From Rhynchopus sp. YZ270_cl-10 (Eukaryota; Euglenozoa; Diplonemea; Diplonemida; Diplonemidae), in the NCBI GenBank assembly GCA_964035575.1, contig OZ037867.1:124001-188000 (forward strand): 64,000 bases of DNA, in the 5' to 3' direction. The translations under genes were made by a program, and so were the position numbers. Below, one piece after another: positions 11,701 to 23,501 of this stretch. Every line of letters starts with the position of its first letter. The first letter of the stretch is position 1. Below the pieces are notes generated by a model. It saw nothing but the letters and a program-made list of their open reading frames with translations. It was not told where the DNA came from and did no database searches.

Positions 11701-12109
11701 CTAGAATATCCGGTCTTCCCGAACGGAGGCACACTTTGTGTGTTACTACGACCTGGCAATTTCCAGCAGTAGGTTAAGTAATCTTTCTTGTAAATTGTTG
11801 GATCATTATCTCCTCAGTGCATGAATGCCCCACGTGACTGGACACTTTTGTGTTTGTCATGTGGAGCTGTGGTTGCTCTTCACGACTTTTTTCTTGTTCC
11901 TGGGTACCTGTTCCTGGACCTGGACCTGGGTACCTGGGTACCTGGTCACCTGGGCGCCTGGGTACTTACCTGGGTAAATGTGACCAGGTACCTGGTCATC
12001 TGACCAGGTACACCTGGTCATGACCAGGTATACCTGGTCATGACCAGGTGTACCTGGTCATAAATCTGACCAGGTATTACCTGGTCAGACCTCTGACCAG
12101 CGCACGGTG
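8793..12109. mobile_element. TIR element E4, 3.3 kb (ACCAGGT ends)
   Basis: CACCGTGCGCTGGTCAGAGG at 8793-8812 is perfectly inverted at 12090-12109. About 170 bp inside each end consists of palindromic TGACCAGGT/ACCTGGTCA units. The core 9900-11900 is shared, segment by segment, with the neighbouring element E5, although the ends of E5 are unrelated. The core contains the right arm of the 591-bp inverted repeat. On its minus strand is a 69-aa frame (10746-10955, with KKECEMC-type cysteines) that is kept open almost unchanged in E5 (14026-14244), hinting at a small conserved exon. No full transposase is visible. Confidence 0.8.
9638..10229 (-). repeat. right arm of the 591-bp inverted repeat
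   Basis: Reverse complement of 1685-2275. It lies within the core of element E4; the matching segment in element E5 (around 13310-13380 and 13690-13745) is shorter and more diverged. The two arms are 7.4 kb apart and enclose E1, E2 and E3. Confidence 0.9.
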
Positions 12110-12129
12110 TCACCCATTTGACCGCCCCT

Positions 12130-15100
12130 ACCCCCCCCCCCCCCCCCCCCCTACACGGCGGGGTCCGCACACCCCGAGGGTCCGTAAAACGGCATGTTAG
12201 GACACTCCCTCTTTACGGAGTGTCATTACGTACCCTAGGGTACGTAATTACGGACCCTAGGGTACGTAATTACGTACCCTAGGGTCCGTAATTACGGACC
12301 CTAGGGTACGTAATTACGGAGCCTCCCAGGGAAAGGGACTCTCGAAAATTTTTTTTTGCCCCCGTTTAGGGCTAATTTCGACGATTTGAGGCCATTAAAA
12401 GCAAAATTTGGCACTTTTGAGCATCTGTGGGGGTCTAAAACGCAGTTTAGAGTACCACAATTTTTAGTGGGTTTTACCGAAAACAAGTCAATTTTTGGGC
12501 CGAAAAAAAATTTTTTTTGACATCACAAAATTGCCCTTGGTGGGCCTATGTGTCCTCAATGCTGGGCGAAAAATGCAAATATAGCTATTTTTAACTTTCA
12601 CACACAATTTTAACGGGTTTTACCTGTGTACCTGTGTATCTGTGTACCTGTGTACAGGATATTTGTTGTGAAAGACATCTTCCACCATGCATTGAGGAGG
12701 GTAAGACAGTGGTCGCAGTTTGTACTTGATAGCATTACAACATTTAACTTCTCCACGGGGGTCTTGGGCCGTTCACTCGGTTATACCTTGACCAGCGGAA
12801 GATATTCTTGAGGCCTTTTTGGTCTCTAGAATATCCGGTATTCCCGAACGGAGGCGCACTTTGTGTGTCTGGCAATTTCCAGCAGTAGGTTAAGTAATCT
12901 TTCTTGTAAATTGTTGGATCATTATCTCCTCAGTGCATGAATGCCCCACGTGACTGGACACTTTTGTGTTTGTCATGTGGAGCTGTGGTTGCTTTTTCAC
13001 GACTTTTTTCCTTGTACACCAGTGTACCGTGTACCGGGGTACCTGGGCCGAAAATACACCAGTACCCAGGTGCCTGGGTGCCCAGACACACCACTGTACC
13101 CAGAATCCAGTCTCCCACCCAGAAAACCTACTCATACACCAGAAAAGTGAAAATAGCTACTCGATCAGAAAAGTCGGCTACGACCAGAAAAGTAGCTGGG
13201 AAAAGTTCAGAAAAAGCCAGAAAATTTCAACAAAACGCATTTTTAGGTTCTCGAAGACACTGGGTACTGGGTACTGGGTACTGGGTACTGGGTACTGGGT
13301 ACTGGGCACCCAGAGAAAGCACCTTAAAAGCAGCGAAGGCGCAGGTTACGGGGAAGACAAGGTATGTAATTATGTTTAACTTTCAGTTACTAGTGAAGAT
13401 TGAACAAAAAAATGCCGCATATTTCAACTTGTTCGTGTTTTCAACTCGAAATAAACGCGTAATGTTCACACTATTAAATAGCTATTTTTTTACGCACCAA
13501 TCATTTTGTGTCACCTCATGACATGAAGGAGGAAATAGAAACAAAGCATTTTGAACACACTTGCGGTTCTGGGGACGAACCGCGCTGCAGAGCCACTCCT
13601 CAGGTCGAGGTGTGTGCGTTTCACCACAACCTCTCCCATGGGTTTTATCGTGTGATGAGTGTTACGTTTCTATTTGGTTCCACAGGCGCTCGTTACCGCT
13701 TCACATAATTCACCTCGCTTCACTCGAACCATTTGTGCAGCAGGTCACTCTCTCGACCTGTAGCGTGGAAAAAATCTATCTTATTTCACGGCAATAAATA
13801 GCCTTTTTTATTAACCTCACCTTTCCCGACTACTACGTTTGTATACCATAACTTAATCACACCCCACATTTACACTTATACAGGATCGTGAAGTCTGAAC
13901 TGCACCCGCGATTGCGATGAGAAGCTTCACCGCGGTCCGACATTCAACAACTCAAAATCTACCCGCATCAATCTATTCTGAGTTTGCGGACGAAGATCTG
14001 GGTGGAGGGGGGTGGGTACACTTAGTCAGTCACTGCTATAGCCATTGACCAAGGGAGCATAGCTAGTGCAAGAAATTCGACTTTGGAAACCTTCCGGAAA
14101 GTCTGTCCTCTGCTTGCGGAGGACTAGACACAAGAAAATATTGCGTTCCCCCAGAAAACCAGTGCACAATTCACACTCCTTGTGGGTGGTCTTGTTGCCT
14201 TTTTGGTCAACAGTAATTTTGGCCCAGGCATGCTCTTGAAGCATGACAATTTAGTGTGTATGGGGCAGGGTGTTGTTTTGTTCTGAATTCTCTTTGTTAT
14301 AACATCTAAGTCAATCGCGGGTGGTGGTTTGTGTAGCGTGAGGCACTCTTTTTAACAAACTTCCTGCGGCTGCTAAAGTGTTATTTCTTCGGATTTAACA
14401 ACGTACAGCGTAACATAGTGGATTAGCCTGGTCGACACAACCTTTGATAGCTACGGGATAACCAACCCCCTTCGACCCCTTGTGGGTTCACTGAACAAGC
14501 CCTAGTGGTCGTTAAACGCGATTGACATTTACATTCCTAGAGATGAAAGAACAAGACAACACTTCTGTACCCGCGCATCAAAATTGTGGAAAACTTTGCA
14601 CCCCAAACACCCTCAACAACGCCCGCCAAAAGGCGCCCCTTGTTGCTGGGACTTGGTTCTCATTGATACACTGCACAGCAGGCATTCCTCTGAGTCCAAC
14701 GCAGTTTGGCCTGTCTGCAGCGTTGCACCGAAGGTGCACGAAGACAGGGTCTGGTGGTAAATTTTGCGTCTCGCATTCCCTCAGGGAAGTTTAAAAACTC
14801 TTGAGCTCGGTTTGTTGTCAAAGAAATATTCCACCATGTATTGAGGAGGGTAAGACAGTGTTCGCAGTTTCTACTTGATAGCATTACAACATTTAACTTC
14901 TCCACGGGGGTCTTGGGCCGTTCATTCGGTTATACCTTGACTACCGGAAGATATTCTTGAGGCCTTTTTGGTCTCTAGAATATCCGGTCTTCCCGAACGG
15001 AGGCACACTTTGTGTGTTACTACGACCTGGCAATTTCCAGCAGTAGGTTAAGTAATCTTTCTTGTAAATTGTTGGATCATTATCTCCTCAGTGCATGGTG

Positions 15101-15412
15101 GAAGACGTCTTTGACAACTAACCGAGCTCACGACTTTTTTCGGTATGTAACTTGGGATAGGCCCACATGATCATGGTCTATCATGTGGTACCTGTGTACC
15201 ACTCGGTTTGCTCCCAGGGCTTTTCGACCAGCAGTCACACATCCAAACAGTGATTTCCCACCTTAGACCACGTAATTACGTACCCTAGGGTCCGTAATTA
15301 CGGACCCTAGGGTACGTAATTACGGACCCGGGTCCGCACTTGAGGGTCCGTAAAGAGGGTCCGTAAAATTTACGGACCCTCGGGTGTGTGGACCCCGCCG
15401 TGTAGGGGGGGG
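12130..15412. mobile_element. TIR element E5, 3.3 kb (GTACCCTAGGGTAC ends)
   Basis: Left end: a C-run then TACACGGCGGGGTCCGCACA. The right end is its inverse, finishing TGTAGGGGGGGG. Next to each end are arrays of the palindrome ACCCTAGGGT embedded in ACGTAATTACG units (12225-12320, 15270-15330). The core 13310-15140 matches the core of E4 at high identity. A further segment of about 350 bp, present once in E4 (about 11530-11900), occurs twice here (about 12655-13010 and 14805-15140). So E4 and E5 are relatives with swapped ends. The 72-aa frame at 14026-14244 parallels the one in E4. Confidence 0.85.
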
Positions 15413-15479
15413 CAAAACCTTCAGGACGGGTGAGGCATTTTTGGAAAAAGTGGTTTTGTGAGCAAAAAACCTGTCAACA

Positions 15480-16530
15480 CCCCTCATACCCCCCAGAAAT
15501 GGGTCAGAAACACCCTGAGACCCGAAAATCCATGATTAGGGCACCTCAGAATATGAAAAAATGCAAAAAAAATAGTGAAAAAGTGGCTTTTGACGGTTTT
15601 GGCCATGTTGGGTAAAATGGCCATTTTTTGAGAAAAAAATCAAAAAAACAGCAAAATTTCGACATCATGACAGCTGCTTGGGCACGAAACTACCCCAAAA
15701 ATGTCCTGTGAGTCCATTCCGACCTGTTTTGGACACTTTAGGCACTTGTTTTGGTGTTTTTTTTGGTGTTTTGAGGTCAAAAAAGATCCCCTGACTATCC
15801 CCTGGCAGCCCTGGGCCGCGACTTGCGCCCTGCTTTTAGACCCACTCTGGGCCAAAAAATGGGCGAAAACCTCCGAAAAAGCACTCTGGGAGCCCAGATA
15901 GTTCCAAATTTCCACCGCACACCCTCAAAAACACCTCAAAAACATGTCAGAAAAACATTTTCAAAAACACACTTTTTCAAATAAGTCATTATGGAACCTG
16001 CCCAGATGAACTTTTTGAAAAAAGTGTGTTTTTGAAAATATTTTTCTGGCATGTTTTTGAGGTGTTTGGGTGGGTTTCTGGTGGATATATGGAACTATCT
16101 GGGTCCCCGGAGTGCTTTTTCGAGGGTTTTCACCCATTTTTTGGCCCAGAGGGGGTCCAAAAGCAGGGCGCAAGTCGCGGCCCAGGGCTGCCAGGGGATA
16201 GTCAGGGGATCTTTTTTGACCTCAAAACACCAAAAAAACACCAAAAAAGGCGATAAATGTGTTCAAAACAGGTCGGAATGGACTCGCGGGACATTTTTGG
16301 GGCATATTTGTGCCCAGACAGGCCTAATGATGACAAATTTTTGCTTTTTTTTTTGAAATATTGGTCAAAAATGGCCATTTGACCAAAATGGCCCAAACGG
16401 CCAAAATGGTCTATTTTTGCTATTTTTTTCCATTTTTTTGTATCTCTGGGGTGTCTCACCTATAGAACACCCCCAAACCACACCCCAAAACCATCTCTGA
16501 CCCGAAATTTTCGGTGGTTTGCGGGTACTT
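15480..16530. repeat. 1-kb near-palindrome (foldback element E6)
   Basis: The two arms, about 15480-15975 and 16020-16530, are reverse complements of each other around a spacer of some 45 bp centred near 15998. The inner 300 bp of each arm (for example CCCTGGCAGCCCTGGGCCGC and its inverse) are nearly identical and the outer 150-200 bp more diverged. No coding. Transcribed RNA from here would form a very long hairpin. It lies between E5 and the 3' end of a CR gene. Confidence 0.9.
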
Positions 16531-16629
16531 TGCACGTAAATCCAAAAAAATCGAAATGCCTCAAAAAAATAGGGGTTTTGCCCCCACCTACCCCCCCCCC
16601 AATCCACACTGACCACACTGAAACACAAC

Positions 16630-19215
16630 CTACGACACCCTTTGCTGCTTAGGTGGCGGTGCTGCCTCCGACTCCGACTCCGACTCTGTGTCATGCTTGC
16701 GCTTCGTTGGTGACAACGCGTTCTGCAGGTGTGCTGCAGGCTTCTTATCATACAAGAAACGCAGCGGTCCGACACAAGGTTCCATCAACTCGGTGAGAGT
16801 CTCCGCATTGAACGCGCAAACAAAGCCGAAGTCTGCTGCATTGCCTTGCTGCGTCGACACCAGGATCCCAAAACACTTGTACGACTTCTTCTCGTCCAAC
16901 CATTCCATAAAAGAATTCGCAAATATTTTCTCTCCGACAGTATTTGGCACTGCTTCTTGCTCTGTGAACTTTACCTGCACGCCGCCACACCACACAGTAC
17001 GTTGGTTGGTTCCTGCTTCTGTTCTGTGAAAAGGAAATATACACTCCACCCCTTGTTCGTTTCTTGCATTGGAAATGAGAATACACCCGTTACTGAGCGT
17101 ATCACTGCAGGTCTGCATATCTTTGAAATTATCCACGTTCACGATCTCTCCCTTCGGTACTGTCAGGGACAAGCCCAGTTGGTCAGGTGGAAAGTCGTGG
17201 AAGTTCCCTCCGGGGTAGTGACGGCGAAGTGTTGTCGTCGCATCATCTGGGAGGCTCAGCCGCCTTGCTTGCTCAAAGTATATGAACACATTTTCTGCAA
17301 AAAGCTCGGCTCCACTTGTAGTTTGTAAATCAAATTTGAACATCGTGCGGATAACGTTGGGCAGGAGTGTGGTGTTGTCTGCCTGTCCTTCCTCTTCGGC
17401 CCACGCTCTAAGAACCATCGGATGCAGAAGTTCTTTGTCATTCCGTGTGCACAACCACCCGTTAAGTGACAGTTCCGCCCTTTGTGTGTCTTCCAGACCC
17501 TTCCCTTGTAACATGCACCGGACAGCGCCCTCGACAAGTACAGAGTCTTTCGAATAATATTTATGGGACCCGCCGCATTGAAGTACAGTTTGCAGCCGAT
17601 CCCCTAAGTCAGAGGCAGAGATAGTTTCCAGTGTTCTTTTGTGTGCAGTATTTGAGAAAGCTTTTGGCAAACCCTCCAATACGTACCGAGGTGTGGGTGC
17701 ACAGAGCTTCAAGAGCAGCACAAACATTGGTGCATCTTTGAATTCTTTAAGACGCGGATGCTCTTCGAACAAGAGCTCTCGTATCTGATCCTCACTAAGA
17801 CGGGGGAGCTTGGCTGGTATTGTCGCGCGATTCGATTCCCGCTTGGCAGCTTGAAGCATTTTGTCAGTGACAGCAGAAAACAGGAAAACAAGACGAGCGT
17901 CAGATGAGTCTTGCATTGTAAGAAGGTCCCCCATCAGACGCCCTATCGCATTGTCGGGTACGCCATTACCATCGTACGGCATCTGCATGAGCTCGTCAAC
18001 ACATACAACAAGGGTGGCGTCCGCTTGCATGTCCAGCTTATCACGGATGTGACGTACAGCATCATATGCATTGTTCACCTTTGCTGCCTCTTCTGCTTTG
18101 AGACCATGGAAGTACAACAGGTGCTTCCAAAAAGTCTCCTTGTTTATCGGACCCTTCACGCCTTCGTATGAGCTTAACACGTTGTAAGTATGTCGGATGA
18201 ACCTCACCGGCTTCCCTACCTCCTCCATTGCCTTTACGACACCCTTCCCGACTTCTGAGTCGGGCGAGCACAGTTCGTTGTGCAGACGAGTCTTCCCCAT
18301 GCCCATTAGCCCCATGTGGCAGAAGATGTGGGACAGGGTACCTGGCCTACCTTTCAGGGTTATAGTAGCGTAGTCACGGTCCTTCTCATCACCCACATTC
18401 AGAAACCCCTTGAGGTAGCTAAGCGTCTCATTGGCAGCCCCGTCCCCGATGTATTTACCTCCGAGGATGGAAGTGTTGAGCGCGTCTTCCCAGACCCAGT
18501 TGCTCAGGTCTGGGGGACCCTGCCGCTGAGCCCTCACATTCATCAAGTCCTCGCGCGCAATCAGCAGCTCTGCACTCTTTTTCTGTAAGTGTGTGGAAAG
18601 TGAATGCACTAAACTAGAAACAACAAAATAACAACAAAGTTGCACCACACTGTATATCTCCAGTGCCGACAATTGCAACCCCAACACACATGTTGCGAAG
18701 TGTGTTCGAAACGTATCATGTGTGGTGTGGCGCGTTACCCTACTTTTCAAGTACATACACACTACATAAGAACTACACAAAAATGACTTTTTTTTGGGGG
18801 TGTTTAACATACAAGTAAAACGGACATCACGGAAATGAAAAAAAAATGCTCGACCCACTGCCGTCGTTGCCGTGAAAAATAAAAAAAAACGGCCGTGAAA
18901 AAAAAGCCCCTTTCTTATGTACAAAAATTTCACGGCCGTTAAAAAAAAACAACGGCCGTGAAATTTTTGTACAGGTCTTTGAAGGAACACAGAGTACACA
19001 GTACACAGTACACAGTACACAGTACACAGTACACAGTACACAGTACACAGTACACAGTACACAGTACACAGTACACAGTACACAGTACACAGTACACAGT
19101 ACACAGTACCATCTGTAATCTTCTGGTTTCAACACTGCCTTCCAGTTCTGCATACTGAATTCGCAGCGTCCCAAGCGTCTCATAACCACTTATTACAAGG
19201 ATGTGTTTGGACTCA
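16630..19215 (-). CDS. CR-type (Crinkler/RHS-like) P-loop NTPase-nuclease protein
   Basis: Main exon 16630-18582. Domains in order: a helical N-terminal part, a P-loop NTPase with Walker A (GLMGMGKTR) and Walker B (LVVCVDEL), and a C-terminal restriction-endonuclease-fold segment with E...QvK (GVECIFPF then GGVQVKF), ending in an acidic/Glu-Ser and basic tail that could be a nuclear signal. This is the layout of CR proteins, known as Crinklers in oomycetes and fungi and RHS proteins in trypanosomes. A 527-nt GT-AG intron (19109-18583, phase 0) joins a coiled-coil exon ending at 19110; the heptamer array supplies its 5' splice site. The true 5' end is unresolved, as no in-frame ATG lies in the upstream exon; without it, ATG 18543 gives 637 aa. 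The domains look complete. Confidence 0.7.
18838..18975. repeat. short inverted repeat ACGGCCGTGAAA in the CR intron
   Basis: Four copies of ACGGCCGTGAAA or its inverse (18888-18962) lie between A-runs, forming nested hairpins inside the 527-nt intron next to the heptamer array. Similar in style to the subterminal motifs of the TIR elements, so it may be an element remnant within the intron. Confidence 0.6.
18994..19109. repeat. heptamer array 2, (ACAGTAC) about 16 units, in an intron
   Basis: On the gene strand the unit reads GTACTGT. The first unit directly follows the codon ATG at the exon end and provides the GTACTG 5' splice site of the CR gene intron. The far flank (CTTCAAAGACCTGTA on the gene strand) is shared in part (AAGACCTG) with the array at 36075-36413. 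The unit differs from arrays 1 and 3 (ACAGTGT) at two of seven positions. Confidence 0.85.
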
Positions 19216-19618
19216 CTCAACCCCGTTCATCACTTTTGTGCCAAAGAAAACATCGGGCAAACAGTACAAGTTCACGGGAGCAAAAGGGTGGACCCCTCCC
19301 TCTGCGCGTATCTCGCCAACGCAGCGAAGAAGATCCAGAGGTGTGCAAAACGTGATGCGGTCTATTGTTTTCAGGATCAGGGAGAGAAAATCTGGGTTGT
19401 GGGATTTACCTGGTCCCCTTTACCTTACACTCATTTTGACCAACACCAAGAACTTGGCCATTTCGGCAAATTGACCCCACCACAGTGCGGACGGATTCCG
19501 GAAATGCCAATCGCGGTATGTTTTGGGGCTGAAAACCCACTTTTTTTCCAGGGAAAAAATTTGCTTCCGGATGTCGGAATTTTCCGGAAAATTTCCAAAA
19601 TTAGGAAACACCCTGCCG

Positions 19619-19698
19619 CGTACCATTTATCTATTGCTACGTGCCCTTTTGTTGTTATTGCTTACCACTTGCTTCGGCAAGGTTGGTTGAGGACGTTA
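19619..19698. repeat. dispersed repeat, copy 2 (copy 1 at 1597-1683)
   Basis: Direct copy of 1597-1683, about 80 bp. It lies between the two CR genes, 3' of the second one, followed by CCCTCA hexamers at 19848-19872. The 5' third of this spacer (19480-19610) resembles core sequence of element E1. Confidence 0.85.
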
Positions 19699-19865
19699 CG
19701 GGGAAATCTCACCACCACCTTCATCAGTATTTTTTGTGTTGTGTTTCCCCAGTCTCGCCCTCATGACCACATACCTCGCTGCCGTTTTTTCGGCGCTATT
19801 AACCAAAAAAGACCTTTCTCCCCATATTTTATCCTAAAGAGACCCCCTCACCCTCACCCTCACCC

Positions 19866-22181
19866 TCACCCATCCGTTTTTTGCTTCTTTTTTCCGCTAT
19901 GGCTGTTTCCTTCTTCTTCTTCTTCGCGCTTTCGCTTACCTCGAAAACTTAGCCTTGCCACTCCAAGCCTTCCGAACCATTTCGTCATAGTTTCACGAGT
20001 AAACCATACACCAGTCCTTAGGCTTGTTTGCAGGTCTCGGTCATGTGTATATAGAAGTGGGTGGACGGCAATCGCATCCTTCTCTGCACTGCGACACCAC
20101 GTTCCCATCTTTTTAACTGCATCAATATCCACAGCTTTATCCTCCACCTTCTTCAACCCCTCAACTTCACTGATTAGCTTATTCTGGCAGCACAACAGGC
20201 GAAGGCCTTGTGAGTCTTTCAGGAAAAGTGGGATCATGATATCGACACCCGCTTGGCTGACGTAGTTCGAGTAAATCCTACAGCCTTTGCGCAGTTTGTT
20301 GTAAAGTTCTTCACCAGAGAGGTTCTCAAGGGATGTGGGCTCGAATATTGAGATAGTACGGTCGGGTTTAATTTTCAATTCCTTCAGTTCCGCAACAACA
20401 AAAGCAGGAGCAAAGTAATCTTCAACAGTGGGCTCCAACTTCTTGACAGCAAAAGCCATATGGAGCAGTGCTTCATAAACAAGAGTCTGCCTCTCGAACA
20501 TTTTGGGGTCCATGAGCTTGTCAGATCCGAAGTAATCACGAACCCACGTCTTTTGTTGCTGAAACTCAGAGCATGCTCGTTCCGTCGAAGCCCAACTGTA
20601 GACTAAGGCGGGATTGATGAAATCGATTCCATTGCTATCTGATTGGAGGGCTCCCTTTTCCTGCAGGCTGCTCTTTGCGTCGTGGCTAAGGCTACAGGTG
20701 AGAACAGAGTAGATATTTTCGCTCACCAAGCTATGGTGCACTGTTTCGAAACGGCAGGCTTGCATGATCTTGCCTACCAAGATTATGTGACCATCTGTGA
20801 TGTTCTCCGCCACATCATTGTAATTTGCTTTGAACCCATCTACGATTGCCCGCGGATTTCCAGAGCACATTTGAAAGGCCCACTGCAATGTGTTAGATTT
20901 TTCCACTACCTCTTGCAGGCCCTGTCCAAGGAGTTCCCATGCGCCTTCTCCATCCAGATTGTGGAGAGGGATTTGTTCAATCATCCTTTTGCTCCCTTTG
21001 GATTCTTGCAGCTCCTCATCGAATAAGTATGTTAAAGAAGTCCAGACAAAACGGATCTCTGGTAAACCCCTCGCTGTGCAGTCGTCTTGGTATTTCATCA
21101 GAGCAGTTCGCAACGCTTTGCACCTGTCAAGCGCCAATCGCTTCACACGCTCCTCGTCTGGATTTGCCTCTCTGTAGATATCCTGAAGATGTGTGTTAAG
21201 AAGCCCCAGTTCATCGATGCAAACGATCAGTTCTCTACCTTCTTCCAGGCCCATATGCACCCGAAAAGCCTTGACGACGACGTCCCAAGACGTTATGCTT
21301 TTGAGGTCTACATCGTCCTTGCATGTACAATTTCCATAAACAAGCTGCCGTGCAAAAGCCACAAGAACCTCACCGGTACCATCGTCGATGACACGACTAC
21401 CTTCGTATATGTGACCATGAGTGACTGGCCCTTGTAATAGTCGTTCAGAATTCCCTTGCGGAGGAAATGCGTTTTGCCAGACCCAGGTATGCCGACGGTT
21501 GTGATCACATGCCACCGATCTGACCTCTGTGCTGCGCTGAGTGCTTTTTGGAGCGCATTCTTTGCGCCATCACGTCCCAGTAGTTTTTCGCTGCTCTTCT
21601 TAGGATTACCCCATAGAGTAATCTTGAGCAATTTACTCAACGTCTCAAAGGAATATGGGTTTGCAGTCAACGTCTGCCTTTGAGCTTCCATCACCAACCT
21701 CAACGTCGCCCAGGCATCCTATTTGAAATAAATAGTGTCAAAAAAGTTGAAATTACCACATTTCGTGACAGCTACTGATATTCCGTTCTTTGTTGTCACA
21801 CAAAATTTACCCTTTGCCTCTCCACTATGTGACTGGCAGGGAGGCGCGCGCGAAGCGCGCGACGACCGCTTTCAACAAGTGCAAACTTCGGATTTCGGTA
21901 ACGCCAGTGGGCGTGAAAAGCAAGGGTCATACCGTTTTCTCCTGGTTGAGCTGGACGATGCGGTTATGGTACTGATTGGCTTGGTCATCATCTCCCCAAT
22001 AGAAACCCAACTCGGCATCCCCAATGTCTCCATCAAGAGTGGTAACACGCTCAACTAACTTCTTTATTATGACAGCGATCAGGTCCTCCAGCTCGGAAAG
22101 CTGAGCCTTCAGATCCGCCACTTCCGTCTGGACACTTGCAAGATCAGGCTGAGGTGACGTTGGACGCTGTGAATGGGTCAT
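19866..22181 (-). pseudogene. second CR-type NTPase-nuclease gene, interrupted
   Basis: A coiled-coil 5' exon (about 21940-22181, beginning MTHSQRPTSP) is followed after a probable GT-AG intron of about 220 nt by an NTPase with Walker A (GIPGSGKTHF) and Walker B (LIVCIDEL). The C-terminal nuclease-like segment has D...QxK (GVDIMIPLF then CCQNKL) and there is a basic tail. The architecture parallels the gene at 16630-19215, including the intron after the coiled coil, but the sequence is well diverged from it. The NTPase part changes frame about once, so I treat it as probably broken; a sequencing error is the alternative. The intron contains a GCGCGCGCGAAGCGCGCG hairpin and a degenerate family B repeat. 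Confidence 0.6.
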
Positions 22182-22552
22182 GATAGAATAATAATAAAAA
22201 GTGAGTGGAAAGTAAGTGTCACGATCACAGAAAGAAAACTGTGAGGGAGGAGGAAGTATACCAGATCAGCAATTCTAGAAGAAGCATCCGTCAAGCGCCG
22301 GGATCCACTTCCGTCATCCACGCTTTCAGACATACTTCAAGAGAAAGGGGTTGGGGAACAGAACAGAACAAAACAAAAACAAATAAAAACAGGGGAAAAC
22401 AAACGTTGCAGGGCAAGTGTTTGGGTATACGGGCGGGGGTTGGGTTTGTGTGAAGAGGAAGGGAAGGGGAAGAAAATAGAGACTGTGCAGTGGTGATGTG
22501 GTGTGCGAAATAGGCGAGGTGGCGGGACGTGAACAATGCGACTAACTCTTCT

Positions 22553-22980
22553 TTATTCAAAATACTTTTTTGGGTGAGGAGGGTGGGAGTGGCGGACCCG
22601 ACGATTTGGGACAGACACTGAAAAAAAAAAAATCCACCGTTCATTAAAAAAGAGATCGTCTTGCATAAATAATCTGCTTCGTGTGAGACGTGCATTATGT
22701 GCCTCAGCATACCGCGCAAACACTGCAGAAGACGCAACATTCTCCACCGGCACCGCAGCAGCTATACGCACTCCCCCTACCCCCTCCCCTGCACCACTCT
22801 TCACTGCAAAGCGGTCCAACAGACGCGACGCTATCCCCTTCCCCCGCCACCCCTCCTCGACACCCATCTGTGTCACAAACACACCCTGTGGACGCCCCAC
22901 ACCCCCATAGCTGTACCCCTCTATAAAGCCCACCACATGACCAGAACAGACTGCCCCGTGGCAGCACTCCGGGTGGTGTC
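22553..22980 (-). CDS. GNAT acetyltransferase exon, EctA-like
   Basis: A minus-strand exon starting right after a T-run and AG (acceptor at 22981). It carries the acetyl-CoA binding motif of GNAT enzymes (VEEGWRGKGIASRLLDRF, with RxxGxG/A), preceded by a strand (GVFVTQM) and followed by AAVPVENVASSAVFARYA. The pattern Q-M-G-V, W-R-G-K-G-I-A and P-x-N-x-A-S-x-x-x-F is that of diaminobutyrate acetyltransferase (EctA) of ectoine synthesis, but other GNATs share parts of it. The N-terminal third is missing: no ATG precedes the conserved part, so an upstream exon must exist, and I could not find it in 23000-23800. The last 20 residues look non-conserved. Confidence 0.5.
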
Positions 22981-23501
22981 CTAAAGATATCAAAAAAAAA
23001 AAATTTCTCTCAAGCTATGCGGTAAGTCATCTATGGCTGGCGATGGAGTCCGCGAAGTCGATGAATATTTCCGCGCTGCGGATCTTCGTGACAAAGAAGC
23101 AGGCCACCACGGCCAGTATTGTATGTCCCAAAAGTATGTGAAGAAGCAGTCAGACAATAAGATCAAAACTAATTCATCAGCTGACGGGCACTGCCCAGGG
23201 ATGAGCCCTTCGATTGAAGCAGTCCTCCTCGGGTGAAGGGTATAATCCCTTTTCATCACCTGCGGGAGGCGTCGGGGATGGGGAGAGGGGAGGGGAGAAG
23301 TACAGAAGCAGACGCACGCAGTGACTTTGTGTGATGTGGTCGCTGCGGGGTGGCTGGGTTGCGGGGCACCTGACGTATTTGGGAAGCTCCTTCCGGAAGC
23401 ATGTGGCAGATATTCTGGACACGAAAGCACCTACTAGATCAGGTGAAGTGGGAGGTGCTGGATGAGCTGCTTACAAATGATGCACACTACTCTCCAAGGA
23501 T

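Noticed and set aside
19848-19872. CCCTCA hexamers as an interstitial telomere
   Set aside because: Only about four units, located in the 3' region of a gene; no telomere type could be confirmed.
19201-20265. 354-codon plus-strand frame over the 3' part of the second CR gene
   Set aside because: Overlaps the antisense NTPase-nuclease gene and simple repeats (CCCTCA); composition is not protein-like.
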